Part shown: positions 1 through 5,455 of the stretch, piece by piece
Numbering within the stretch: the first letter of the stretch is position 1
How the letters are laid out: every line of letters begins with the position of its first letter
Source: Candidatus Eiseniibacteriota bacterium
GTDB lineage: Bacteria; Eisenbacteria; RBG-16-71-46
DNA length: 7,009 bases
Direction of reading: 5' to 3'
Assembly: GCA_005893365.1 (NCBI GenBank)
Contig: VBPB01000156.1
Span: 1 to 7,009, forward strand
Notes under the pieces: model-generated
What the model was told of the DNA's origin: nothing
What the model saw: the letters and a program-made list of their open reading frames with translations, nothing else
The model's database searches: none
Made by a program: the position numbers and the translations under genes

Positions 1-2
1 TG

Positions 3-929
3 TCGGTGGTCGTGACCCCGCCCGGCGCCGAGGCGCCGACCCAGACCGTCGAGGTGACGCCCGGCGCCGATTCGCTGCGCATGCAGACGCGCAACGGGAA
101 CGGGGCGCCGACCAGCACCAGCGTCGCGATGGTGCCGGGGATGCTGGTCGTCCCGGGCTCGAGCCCGTGGAGCGGCTACGAGGCGGTGCTGATGGGCTTC
201 GTCAAGAGCCAGGCGGACAGCCTGCGCACCACCATGTACCTGCTCGGCGCGGGCAACACCGACTGGCTGAGCCTGCACCGGCTCGGGCCCGACTCGGTCT
301 CGATCTTCAACGGCCACCAGGACCAGTTCCACGCGCGGGTGGACAAGACCGGACGCCTGCTGGGCGTCCTGCCGATCGCCGGCACCGGCAAGGTGAGCGT
401 GGAGCGCGTGGCGAGCCTGGACGTGGCGGCGCTGGCCGCGAGCTTCGCGGCGCGCGAGCAGTCGGGCGGCGGGCTGGGCGTGCTCTCGCCGCGCGATACG
501 GTGCGCGCCATGGCCGGCGGCGCCGCGCTGTGGATCGACTACGGGCGCCCCGCCAAGCGCGGGCGCGTCGTCTACGGCGGCATCGTGCCCTACGGCGAGG
601 TCTGGCGGACCGGCGCCAACGCGGCGACCCAGTTCAAGACCGACAAGGCGCTCGATTTCGGGGGCACCGTCGTGCCGGCCGGCTTCTACACGCTGTGGAC
701 CATCCCGGGCGCCGCCGGCTGGAAGCTGGTCGTCAACAGCGAGACCGGTCAGTGGGGCACCGCGCACAAGGCCGAGAAGGATCTCTACACGATCGACATG
801 ACGGTGAGCCCCCTGCCCGCGGTGATCGAACGTTTCACCATCGCCATCGTGCCCGGGGCCGACGGCGGGACGCTCGACCTCGACTGGGACACCACCCGCG
901 CCTCGGCGGCGTTCACCGTGAAGCCCTAG
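3..929 (+). CDS. DUF2911 domain protein, 5'-truncated by the window edge
   Basis: The reading frame is open to the left edge, so the true start is outside the window; the GTG at position 6 is only the first start-like codon. Counting residues from position 6, the C-terminal half (about 160-305) is a DUF2911 domain. Its typical core is visible: WIDYGRPAKRGR (176-187), GGIVPYGEVWRTGANAATQF (191-210), VPAGFYTLWTIPG (223-235) and the NSETGQWG turn (244-251). The N-terminal half (about 15-150) is a beta-rich region with a GTGKVSVERV strand near 126-135 and no domain I can name; it may be part of the same extracellular protein. DUF2911 proteins are usually exported and their function is unknown. 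The gene ends in TAG and converges on modC, separated by 74 bases holding a hairpin. Domain call is firm; function is not known. Confidence 0.85.
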   Translation, partial: SVVVTPPGAEAPTQTVEVTPGADSLRMQTRNGNGAPTSTSVAMVPGMLVVPGSSPWSGYEAVLMGFVKSQADSLRTTMYLLGAGNTDWLSLHRLGPDSVSIFNGHQDQFHARVDKTGRLLGVLPIAGTGKVSVERVASLDVAALAASFAAREQSGGGLGVLSPRDTVRAMAGGAALWIDYGRPAKRGRVVYGGIVPYGEVWRTGANAATQFKTDKALDFGGTVVPAGFYTLWTIPGAAGWKLVVNSETGQWGTAHKAEKDLYTIDMTVSPLPAVIERFTIAIVPGADGGTLDLDWDTTRASAAFTVKP

Positions 930-949
930 CCAGTCGGTCGCACCGCTAC

Positions 950-984
950 CGCGACGGCGCTCTGCGCCTGCGGAGCCCGTCGCG
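950..984. terminator. GC-rich hairpin between convergent genes, candidate bidirectional terminator
   Basis: The arm CGCGACGG (950-957) plus GCTC (959-962) pairs with GAGC (973-976) plus CCGTCGCG (977-984). This gives 12 base pairs with a single bulged C at 958 and a 10-base loop (963-972). It sits between the stop of the DUF2911 gene (929) and the stop of modC (1006), where transcripts from both sides must end. Neither side has a clear T tract, so it is not a textbook intrinsic terminator. It could act as a U-less terminator, an mRNA 3'-end stabiliser or part of a Rho-dependent site. Confidence 0.6.
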
Positions 985-1003
985 TTCCCGGCCGCGCGCC
1001 GCC

Positions 1004-2077
1004 TCAGCGGTAGCTGCGCACGCCGGTCGCCTTGAAGGCCGCCGTCACCTCGAGCCCGGGGCGCAGCGCGAGCGCCGCGACCGCCTGGGCGGTGACCTCG
1101 GCGACGATCGGCGGCTCGCTCGCCAGGACCACGCGCAGCCGGTCGCCCTGCGGGGGCTCGGGGACGATCTCGGCGATCGCGCCGCGCAGCAGGTTCTGGG
1201 CGCTCCCGGCCGGGGACCCGAGGTGGAGCGTCACCTCGCGCGGATCGACGAGCAGGAACACCTCGTCCTCCGTCCCCGGGTCCATCGCCATGAGCGTGGC
1301 CCCGCCGACCGCCACGCGCGCGACGCCGCCGGGGGCACGGCTCACGACCCGCCCGCGGAAGAGGTTGAGCCCCATCAGCTCGGCCACGTAGCCCGAGCGC
1401 GGGTGGCGCAGCAGCTCCTCGCGGGGACCGTCCTGCGCGACGCGCCCGCCCTCCAGGACGGCGATGCGGTCGCCGAGCACGAGCGCTTCGGCCGGGCTGT
1501 GGGTGACGAACACAGTCACGCAGGGGAGGGACTCGAGCAGGCGGCGCAGCTCGGCGCGCACCGAGCGCCGGGTGGTGACGTCGAGGGCGGCGAGCGGTTC
1601 ATCCAAGAGCAGCAGCGGTGGCTCGAGCGCCAGCGCCCGCGCCAGGGCGGCGCGCTGTTGCTGGCCGCCCGAGAGCTCCCCGGGTCGCCGCGCGGCGAGG
1701 TCGGCGATGCCGAAGCGCTCGAGCGTGCGCCGGACCGCGAGCCACGTCGCTTGGGCCGGAGCGCCCGCCGAGCGCAGGCCGAACGCCACGTTCTCGCCCA
1801 CGGTGAGGTGCGGGAACAGCGCGTAGTCCTGCGGCACCCAGCCCACCGCCCGTCGCCACGGCGGCAGCTCGACGCCGGCCGCGGCATCGAACCAGACCGT
1901 GTCGTCGAGCGCGATGCGCCCCGCGTCCGGCCGGAGCAGGCCCGCCAGCAGGCGCAGCACGGTGCTCTTGCCCGAGCCGCTCTCGCCCACGAGCACCAGC
2001 GTCTCCGCCCGCCCGGCCTCGAGCCGGGCCGAGAGGTGGAAGTCGCCGAGGCGCCTATCGAGATGCGCGCGCAGCAT
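1004..2077 (-). CDS. modC: Molybdate ABC transporter ATP-binding protein ModC
   Basis: This is the cytoplasmic ATPase of the molybdate importer, driving ModB with ATP hydrolysis. With the start at 2077 (357 aa) it shows Walker A GESGSGKST (31-39), Q-loop Gln83, signature LSGGQQQR (135-142), Walker B LLLLDEP (155-161), D-loop AALD (163-166) and H-loop His193. A C-terminal Mop/TOBE domain occupies about 292-357, starting SAQNLLRG, and is the feature that marks ModC rather than a generic ABC ATPase. The length fits the family. An in-frame ATG at 2098 would add seven residues. I prefer 2077 because the protein then begins MLRAHLDRRLG, matching the usual ModC N-terminus. Neither start has a convincing Shine-Dalgarno sequence; the start lies inside the modB 3' end (23-nt overlap), so translational coupling is likely. 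Tungstate or sulfate specificity cannot be excluded from this subunit alone. Confidence 0.93.
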   Translation of the reverse strand: MLRAHLDRRLGDFHLSARLEAGRAETLVLVGESGSGKSTVLRLLAGLLRPDAGRIALDDTVWFDAAAGVELPPWRRAVGWVPQDYALFPHLTVGENVAFGLRSAGAPAQATWLAVRRTLERFGIADLAARRPGELSGGQQQRAALARALALEPPLLLLDEPLAALDVTTRRSVRAELRRLLESLPCVTVFVTHSPAEALVLGDRIAVLEGGRVAQDGPREELLRHPRSGYVAELMGLNLFRGRVVSRAPGGVARVAVGGATLMAMDPGTEDEVFLLVDPREVTLHLGSPAGSAQNLLRGAIAEIVPEPPQGDRLRVVLASEPPIVAEVTAQAVAALALRPGLEVTAAFKATGVRSYR

Positions 2078-2891
2078 CGCTCGGGCGCCAGAGCGCATGG
2101 GTGGGCACCGCGCGCAGGCCGAGCAGCAGGGCCATCGAGAGGATGACCAGCATCACCGAGAGCGTCACCGCCGCCTGGAGATCGGTCTGGAGCGCGAGGT
2201 AGACCGCCAGCGGCATGGTCTGGGTGGTCCCCGGCAGGTTGCCGGCGAAGGTGATGGTGGCGCCGAACTCGCCCAGGGCGCGCGCGCCGCTCATGGCGAC
2301 GCTGGCGAGGAGCGACGGGCGCGCCAGCGGCAGCAGGACGTGGAAGAAGGTGCGGATCGGGTCCGCCCGCAGCGTGGCGGCCGCGTCTACGTAGCGCCGC
2401 TCGACCGAGGCGAGCCCGGCGCGGGCCGGGACGATGAAGAACGGCGCCGACATGAAGACCTGCGCCACGATCACCCCGGCGGTGGTGAAGGGCAGGGTGA
2501 CGCCGCAGGCCGAGAGCGCCCGGCCGGCGAGCCCGGCGCGGCCGAATGCCAGCAGCAGGGCGAGCCCCGCGACCGTGGGCGGCAACACCATCGGCAGGTC
2601 GACCAGGAGCTCGAGCGCGCGCTTGCCGCGGAAGGTGTGGGTCGCGAGCAGCCAGGCGAGCGGCAGGCCCAAGACCACCACCAGGGCGGTGGCGGCGAGG
2701 CTGGTGATGAGGCTCAGGCGGAGTGCGGCGAGCACCACCGGCTCGCCGATCCGCGCCAGCATGCGCTCCGGCGGGACGCGCAGCAGCAGGGCGGCCAGCG
2801 GCAGCGCCAGCAGCGCGAGCATCACGCCGGCGGCCAAGCCGGTGGCGATACGCAACGCGACGGCTCTCACGCCGGGCGCTCCGCGTGCCAT
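2055..2891 (-). CDS. modB: Molybdate ABC transporter permease ModB
   Basis: This is the inner-membrane permease of the molybdate importer (278 aa). Hydrophobic segments lie near residues 14-37, 57-83, 100-118, 136-155, 192-202 and 240-261. The cytoplasmic EAA loop that docks on ModC is at about 167-189 (YVDAAATLRADPIRTFFHVL). The segment ALGEFGATITFAGNLPG (205-221) followed by TTQTMPLAVY is characteristic of ModB/NifC-type permeases. The ATG at 2891 comes 9 nt after the modA stop. A strong Shine-Dalgarno GAGGTGA (minus strand, 2902-2896) overlaps that stop, which supports this start. The 3' end runs into modC. The gene is intact with no missing motif. Confidence 0.93.
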   Translation of the reverse strand: MARGAPGVRAVALRIATGLAAGVMLALLALPLAALLLRVPPERMLARIGEPVVLAALRLSLITSLAATALVVVLGLPLAWLLATHTFRGKRALELLVDLPMVLPPTVAGLALLLAFGRAGLAGRALSACGVTLPFTTAGVIVAQVFMSAPFFIVPARAGLASVERRYVDAAATLRADPIRTFFHVLLPLARPSLLASVAMSGARALGEFGATITFAGNLPGTTQTMPLAVYLALQTDLQAAVTLSVMLVILSMALLLGLRAVPTHALWRPSDAARASR

Positions 2892-2900
2892 GCGCTCACC

Positions 2901-3740
2901 TCAGGGCTTGGCCGGCGCGACCGGGGCCAGGTGGTGGCGCGCGAGCACCGCGCCCCCCTCGGGCGAGGCCAGCAGGGCCAGGAATGCCTGGGCGGCGGCC
3001 GCGTCGGGCGCGCCGCGCAGGCGCGCGATCGGATACTCGGCCACCACGTCCGCCGGGTCGGGGAGCGCGAGGGTGCGGAGGTCCCGTTCCGCCGCGGCGT
3101 TGACGTCGGAGCGATAGACGATCCCGGCGTCCGCCTCGCCGAGCTGGACCTTGGCCACGACCGACTTCACGTTCTCCTCCTCCGAGACCACGTTGCGGAG
3201 CACCCTGCCGGCGAAGTCCAAGGGGAAGCCCGGGAGGCTGGCGAGGCGGCGCAGGACCTCGCGGCTGTAGGCGCCGGCCGGCACCGCAGGAGCCCCGAGC
3301 ACCACCTTGACGCCGCGCCGCGCGAGATCCTGGAGCCGGCCGATCCGGGCCGGGTTGGTGCGCGGGACGATGATGACCAGCCGGTTGCGGGCGAAGACGC
3401 GCGGCGCGCCGTCCAGCAGGTCGCGCGTGGCGAGATAGGCCATCCACCGCGCGTCGGCCGAGGCGAAGAGGTCGGCGCGCGCCCCCTGCTCGATCTGGGC
3501 CGCGAGCTGCTGCGAGCCCGCCAGGTTGAGCCGCACCACGAGTCCGGGCCGCTGGCGCTCCAGCATGCGGGCCAGCTCGGTGAACGGTTCGGCCAGCGAG
3601 GCGGCCGCGAACACCGTGAGCGTCGCCGGGGGCGTGGCCGCGACCGCGGGACCGATTGCCACGGCGAGGCCCGCGAGCGCGAGGGCCAAGGCGAGCGCCG
3701 GCGCGATGCGCCGCGCGCGCGGCGCCCGCCGAAGGATCAC
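2901..3740 (-). CDS. modA: Periplasmic molybdate-binding protein ModA, GTG start
   Basis: This is the substrate-binding subunit that captures molybdate (or tungstate) for ModBC. The first sensible start is a GTG at 3740 whose last two bases are shared with the TGA of the upstream regulator (GTGA). No ATG is suitably placed. The 279-aa product has an Arg-rich n-region (RRAPRARR, 4-11), a hydrophobic stretch of Ala/Leu/Ile (12-33) and a likely cleavage site after Ala34 or Ala35. The mature protein shows the ModA hallmarks: VFAAASL (43-49), GSQQLAAQIEQGARADLFAS (75-94), VPAGAYSREVL (153-163), ENVKSVV (189-195) and GIVYRSDV (206-213). Ser48, Ser76 and Tyr209 fall where ModA uses Ser, Ser and Tyr around the oxyanion. 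No lipobox Cys is present, so it is probably soluble in the periplasm. The frame continues upstream to 4196, but that stretch overlaps the regulator and is Arg/Gly/Pro-rich shadow sequence. Confidence 0.94.
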   Translation of the reverse strand: MILRRAPRARRIAPALALALALAGLAVAIGPAVAATPPATLTVFAAASLAEPFTELARMLERQRPGLVVRLNLAGSQQLAAQIEQGARADLFASADARWMAYLATRDLLDGAPRVFARNRLVIIVPRTNPARIGRLQDLARRGVKVVLGAPAVPAGAYSREVLRRLASLPGFPLDFAGRVLRNVVSEEENVKSVVAKVQLGEADAGIVYRSDVNAAAERDLRTLALPDPADVVAEYPIARLRGAPDAAAAQAFLALLASPEGGAVLARHHLAPVAPAKP

Positions 3741-4120
3741 TTGGCCACCATCACTTCGGTGGACTTGATGACCGCCTGGACCTGGTCGCCGACCGCGAGG
3801 CCAAGCCGCTCGACCGACGCACGGGTGATGATCGCCACCAGCGCCTGGCCGCCGACGTCGAGCGTCACCTCGGCCATCAGGCCCTCCACCTGCAGCGAGC
3901 GGATGCGGCCCCGCAGGTGGTTGCGGGCGCTGAGTCCGGCGATGGTGAGCGGGGGGGCCTTGGGTTCCACGCCGAGGAGTCCCTCGAGTCGCTCGCGGGC
4001 GAACAGCCAGCGCCGCCCGACGCGGACCGCCGGGAGCTTGCCGGCGCGCGCGAGGGCGCGGACGCGCTTGGGATTCATGTGCAGGATCGCGGCGGCCTGG
4101 TCGGCGTTGAGCGTGTCCAT
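3737..4120 (-). CDS. Excisionase-type HTH plus molybdate-binding Mop (TOBE) domain regulator
   Basis: This is a 127-aa cytoplasmic protein in two parts. Residues 4-48 (LNADQAAAILHMNPKRVRAL onward to ARERLEGLL) form an excisionase/MerR-like helix-turn-helix with the usual recognition helix and basic VGRRW turn. Residues 63-127 form one complete Mop domain: LSARNHLRGRI (63-73), AEVTLDVGG (83-91), ITR (98-100), LGLAVGD (106-112), VIKSTEVMVAK (117-127). Mop domains bind molybdate or tungstate, usually as oligomers. Being first gene of the mod operon, it most likely senses oxyanion and controls the operon; this is inference. It is not classical ModE, which has a longer winged-helix N-terminus and two Mop domains. 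The ATG at 4120 has a GGAG 8 nt upstream. Its stop overlaps the modA start, so the two are probably translated together. A storage molbindin role is the alternative. Confidence 0.88.
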   Translation of the reverse strand: MDTLNADQAAAILHMNPKRVRALARAGKLPAVRVGRRWLFARERLEGLLGVEPKAPPLTIAGLSARNHLRGRIRSLQVEGLMAEVTLDVGGQALVAIITRASVERLGLAVGDQVQAVIKSTEVMVAK

Positions 4121-4165
4121 GGCGGGACTCCGTCGCCTGGTCGTGGCCCCAGGCGGTCACTAAGG

Positions 4166-4201
4166 GTCGTATGAGGCAATCAATTCTGGATATCATACGT
4201 C
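4166..4201. promoter_or_regulatory. Inverted repeat, candidate operator of the mod operon
   Basis: GTCGTATGA (4166-4174) and TCATACGTC (4193-4201) are inverted copies matching at 8 of 9 positions, with 7 perfect inner pairs and an 18-base spacer. The spacer is AT-rich in an otherwise very GC-rich window. The repeat abuts the -10 of the mod promoter and spans the expected transcription start, a position suited to repression. The adjacent HTH-Mop gene is the natural candidate to bind it. It does not match the E. coli ModE box as I know it. No binding evidence exists in the sequence itself. Confidence 0.5.
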
Positions 4202-4230
4202 ATTATGTGCCATGAATGTCCCTCCATCAA
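4202..4230 (-). promoter_or_regulatory. Sigma70-like promoter for the mod operon
   Basis: On the minus strand, TTGATG (4230-4225, 4 of 6 matches to the -35 consensus) is followed after 17 bases by CATAAT (4207-4202, 5 of 6 matches to -10). Transcription would start near 4195, about 75 bases before the ATG of the HTH-Mop gene. It lies in the only markedly AT-rich stretch of the intergenic region. A second -10-like TATGAT at 4197-4192 has a poorer -35. Sigma70 consensus use in this organism is assumed. Confidence 0.5.
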
Positions 4231-4254
4231 CCGCGAATGCCCTGGCCCGCAGCG

Positions 4255-4281
4255 CCCGCATTGCCCGCACTGCCCCCATTG
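4255..4281 (+). repeat. Three imperfect 9-bp tandem repeats
   Basis: CCCGCATTG (4255-4263), CCCGCACTG (4264-4272) and CCCCCATTG (4273-4281) are tandem units with one or two changes between copies. They lie just before the Shine-Dalgarno of the small secreted-protein gene. In the frame from ATG 4205 they encode Pro-His-Cys three times. Whether this is translated is doubtful, so they are listed as a DNA repeat in the leader. Confidence 0.6.
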
Positions 4282-4283
4282 TT

Positions 4284-4288
4284 GGAGG
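4284..4288 (+). promoter_or_regulatory. Shine-Dalgarno that sets the start of the small secreted protein
   Basis: GGAGG lies 3 nt before ATG 4292 and 9 nt before GTG 4298. Both starts give the same signal peptide. It argues against the ATG at 4205, which has no purine-rich site upstream. Confidence 0.5.
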
Positions 4289-4291
4289 TCG

Positions 4292-4585
4292 ATGACCGTG
4301 CTCCGTCGCCTCGTCCTCGCGTCCGCCGTGGTCCTCACCGTCTCCGCCGGCGTGGCGCTCGGACAGGCCCCGGCGACCCCGCCCGCCGCCACGCCTGGAT
4401 CGCCGGCGCCGGTCACGCGTCCGCCGCTCGGACGGGCCGGGCACATCCGGGCGACCACGGTCGGCGCCAATCTGGACCTGGGGGGCGGACGCTCGCGGCT
4501 GTCGGTGGACTACGTGGCGCGGCGGGCCGGAGCGAGCCAGGCGGGCGTGCGCACGGTGATCACGCAGGCGCAGGTGCGGTTCTAG
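4292..4585 (+). CDS. Small exported protein resembling the C-terminal strands of a porin
   Basis: This is a 97-aa product I do not recognise as a named family. Residues 1-24 form a signal peptide (MTVLRR, then a hydrophobic run, with VALGQA giving a cleavage site near Gly24/Gln25). Residues 25-47 are a Pro/Ala/Thr-rich linker. Residues 51-97 contain alternating strands, HIRATTVGANLDL, RSRLSVDYVARR and VRTVITQAQVRF, and end in a terminal Phe. That order (a GxNxxL strand, a LxxDY strand, then a final strand ending QxxF) resembles the last two or three strands of OprO/OprP-type porins, whose terminal Phe is recognised by BamA. Such a piece alone could not form a usual 16-strand barrel, so it may be a truncated porin relic, a small oligomeric outer-membrane protein, or an accidental likeness. 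It is divergent from the mod operon. GTG 4298 is an equally possible start. Confidence 0.6.
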   Translation: MTVLRRLVLASAVVLTVSAGVALGQAPATPPAATPGSPAPVTRPPLGRAGHIRATTVGANLDLGGGRSRLSVDYVARRAGASQAGVRTVITQAQVRF

Positions 4586-4647
4586 TCGCGGCGCATACCG
4601 CGGCCGGCTCGGGTCGGCACGATGCGGTCCGCCGCGCCGCGCCGGGT

Positions 4648-4676
4648 TTGAGTCCCCGCAGGGTGGCAGGCACAAT
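4648..4676 (+). promoter_or_regulatory. Weak candidate promoter for the phosphatase gene
   Basis: TTGAGT (4648-4653) and CACAAT (4671-4676) are separated by 17 bases, each matching the sigma70 consensus at 4 of 6 positions. It lies 69 bases before the preferred GTG start, in a 159-base gap that otherwise shows only GC-rich sequence. The phosphatase could instead be co-transcribed with the small upstream gene. Confidence 0.25.
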
Positions 4677-4732
4677 GGCGATGCGGGCGCCGCCCCCTGA
4701 GCGCCCGCGCGATGACCCACCGGGTCCACCTT

Positions 4733-4740
4733 GGCGGAGG
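4733..4740 (+). promoter_or_regulatory. Shine-Dalgarno that selects the GTG start of the phosphatase
   Basis: GGCGGAGG ends 4 nt before GTG 4745. The alternative ATG at 4712 has no comparable site and would place eleven extra residues before a well-formed signal peptide. Confidence 0.6.
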
Positions 4741-4744
4741 CGCC

Positions 4745-5455
4745 GTGCGACACCCACGAATCGGCCTGATCCTGCTCGCCCTGCTCACGCTCGAGGCGCC
4801 GGGCGTGCTGGCCCAGGCGCCGGCGCGGCCGAACCCGGGCATCCACTACATCTATCTGGTCCGCCACGGGGCGTACGACCGCGACTCGACGGTGGACGAG
4901 GTCACCGGCAACGGTCTCAATGCGCTCGGTCACCGGCAGGCGCACCTGATCGGCGCACGGCTGGCGGCCCTGCCGGTCACGCCGACCACGTTCGTCAGCA
5001 GCGCCCTGCGACGCGCGCGCGAGACCGCCACCGACATGGGCGTGGAGATGAAGCGCACGCCCACGCAGGACTCGTTGCTCTCGGAGTGCACGCCGGCCTC
5101 GATCCGCGCCGACGGGACGGGGAACCGCTCGTCCGATCCGGCGACCCATTGCGACTCGACCCTCGTCCTGGCTTGGGCCAAGTACATGACGCCCGCCGCC
5201 CAAGCGGATCGTCACGACGTCCTGGTGTGCCACGGCAACGTGATCCGCTGGTTCGTGAGCCGGGCGCTGGCGGGCGACCCCGGTCATTGGCGCGACATGG
5301 ACATCGGGAACGGCTCGCTGACCATCCTCGCCGTGCGCCCCGACGGCACGACGCGGCTGGTGATGTTCAGCGACGTCGGCCACCTGCCGCTCAGCGAACA
5401 GTCGTGGAGCGGCCGCGGCGCGGGCTGGGGAGCGCCGGAGACGCGCATGCGCTGA
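4745..5455 (+). CDS. Exported histidine phosphatase (phosphoglycerate mutase-like, PGAM5-like)
   Basis: The product is 236 aa from GTG 4745. Residues 1-24 look like a signal peptide (RHPR, then IGLILLALLTL, ending VLAQA), so the enzyme probably acts in the periplasm or outside. The histidine phosphatase core follows. LVRHG (38-42) carries the nucleophile His41, and Arg40 is part of the phosphate pocket. The LNALGHRQAHLIGARL helix (58-73) is typical. SSALRRARETA (85-95) provides the second conserved Arg. SEC (113-115) holds the likely acid Glu114. VCHGNVIRWF (161-170) holds the second His163. The LVRHG spacing, the LLSEC segment and the VCHGNVIRWF block resemble PGAM5-type Ser/Thr phosphatases more than glycolytic mutases. 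All catalytic residues are present. The substrate cannot be read from the sequence. It follows the small exported protein by 159 bases; no pathway link is evident. Confidence 0.9.
   Translation: MRHPRIGLILLALLTLEAPGVLAQAPARPNPGIHYIYLVRHGAYDRDSTVDEVTGNGLNALGHRQAHLIGARLAALPVTPTTFVSSALRRARETATDMGVEMKRTPTQDSLLSECTPASIRADGTGNRSSDPATHCDSTLVLAWAKYMTPAAQADRHDVLVCHGNVIRWFVSRALAGDPGHWRDMDIGNGSLTILAVRPDGTTRLVMFSDVGHLPLSEQSWSGRGAGWGAPETRMR

Noticed and set aside
167..2146. 659-codon plus-strand open frame across the DUF2911 gene and modC
   Set aside because: It runs through two unrelated genes on opposite strands and through their terminator, and its Arg/Ala/Gly-rich product has no recognisable fold.
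1899..4163. 754-codon open frame on the plus strand, antisense to the mod operon
   Set aside because: Its product is dominated by Arg, Gly, Gln, Glu and His with no domain. It is a stop-poor shadow of the GC-rich modABC codons, which carry clear family motifs on the other strand.
3741..4196. Upstream extension of the modA frame to a start at 4196
   Set aside because: The extension overlaps the whole HTH-Mop gene, is Arg/Gly/Pro-rich, and would bury the ModA signal peptide inside the protein.
4186..4196. Plus-strand -10-like TATCAT for the small gene
   Set aside because: No -35-like hexamer lies 16 to 18 bases upstream, so I did not list it as a promoter, though it sits inside the candidate operator.
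4255..4281. CRISPR-like or mobile-element repeat
   Set aside because: Only three contiguous 9-bp units with no spacers, no target-site duplication and no associated genes.
4205..4291. ATG 4205 as the start of the small secreted protein
   Set aside because: There is no Shine-Dalgarno before it, and it would place 29 residues ahead of a good signal peptide. The GGAGG at 4284 favours 4292 or 4298.
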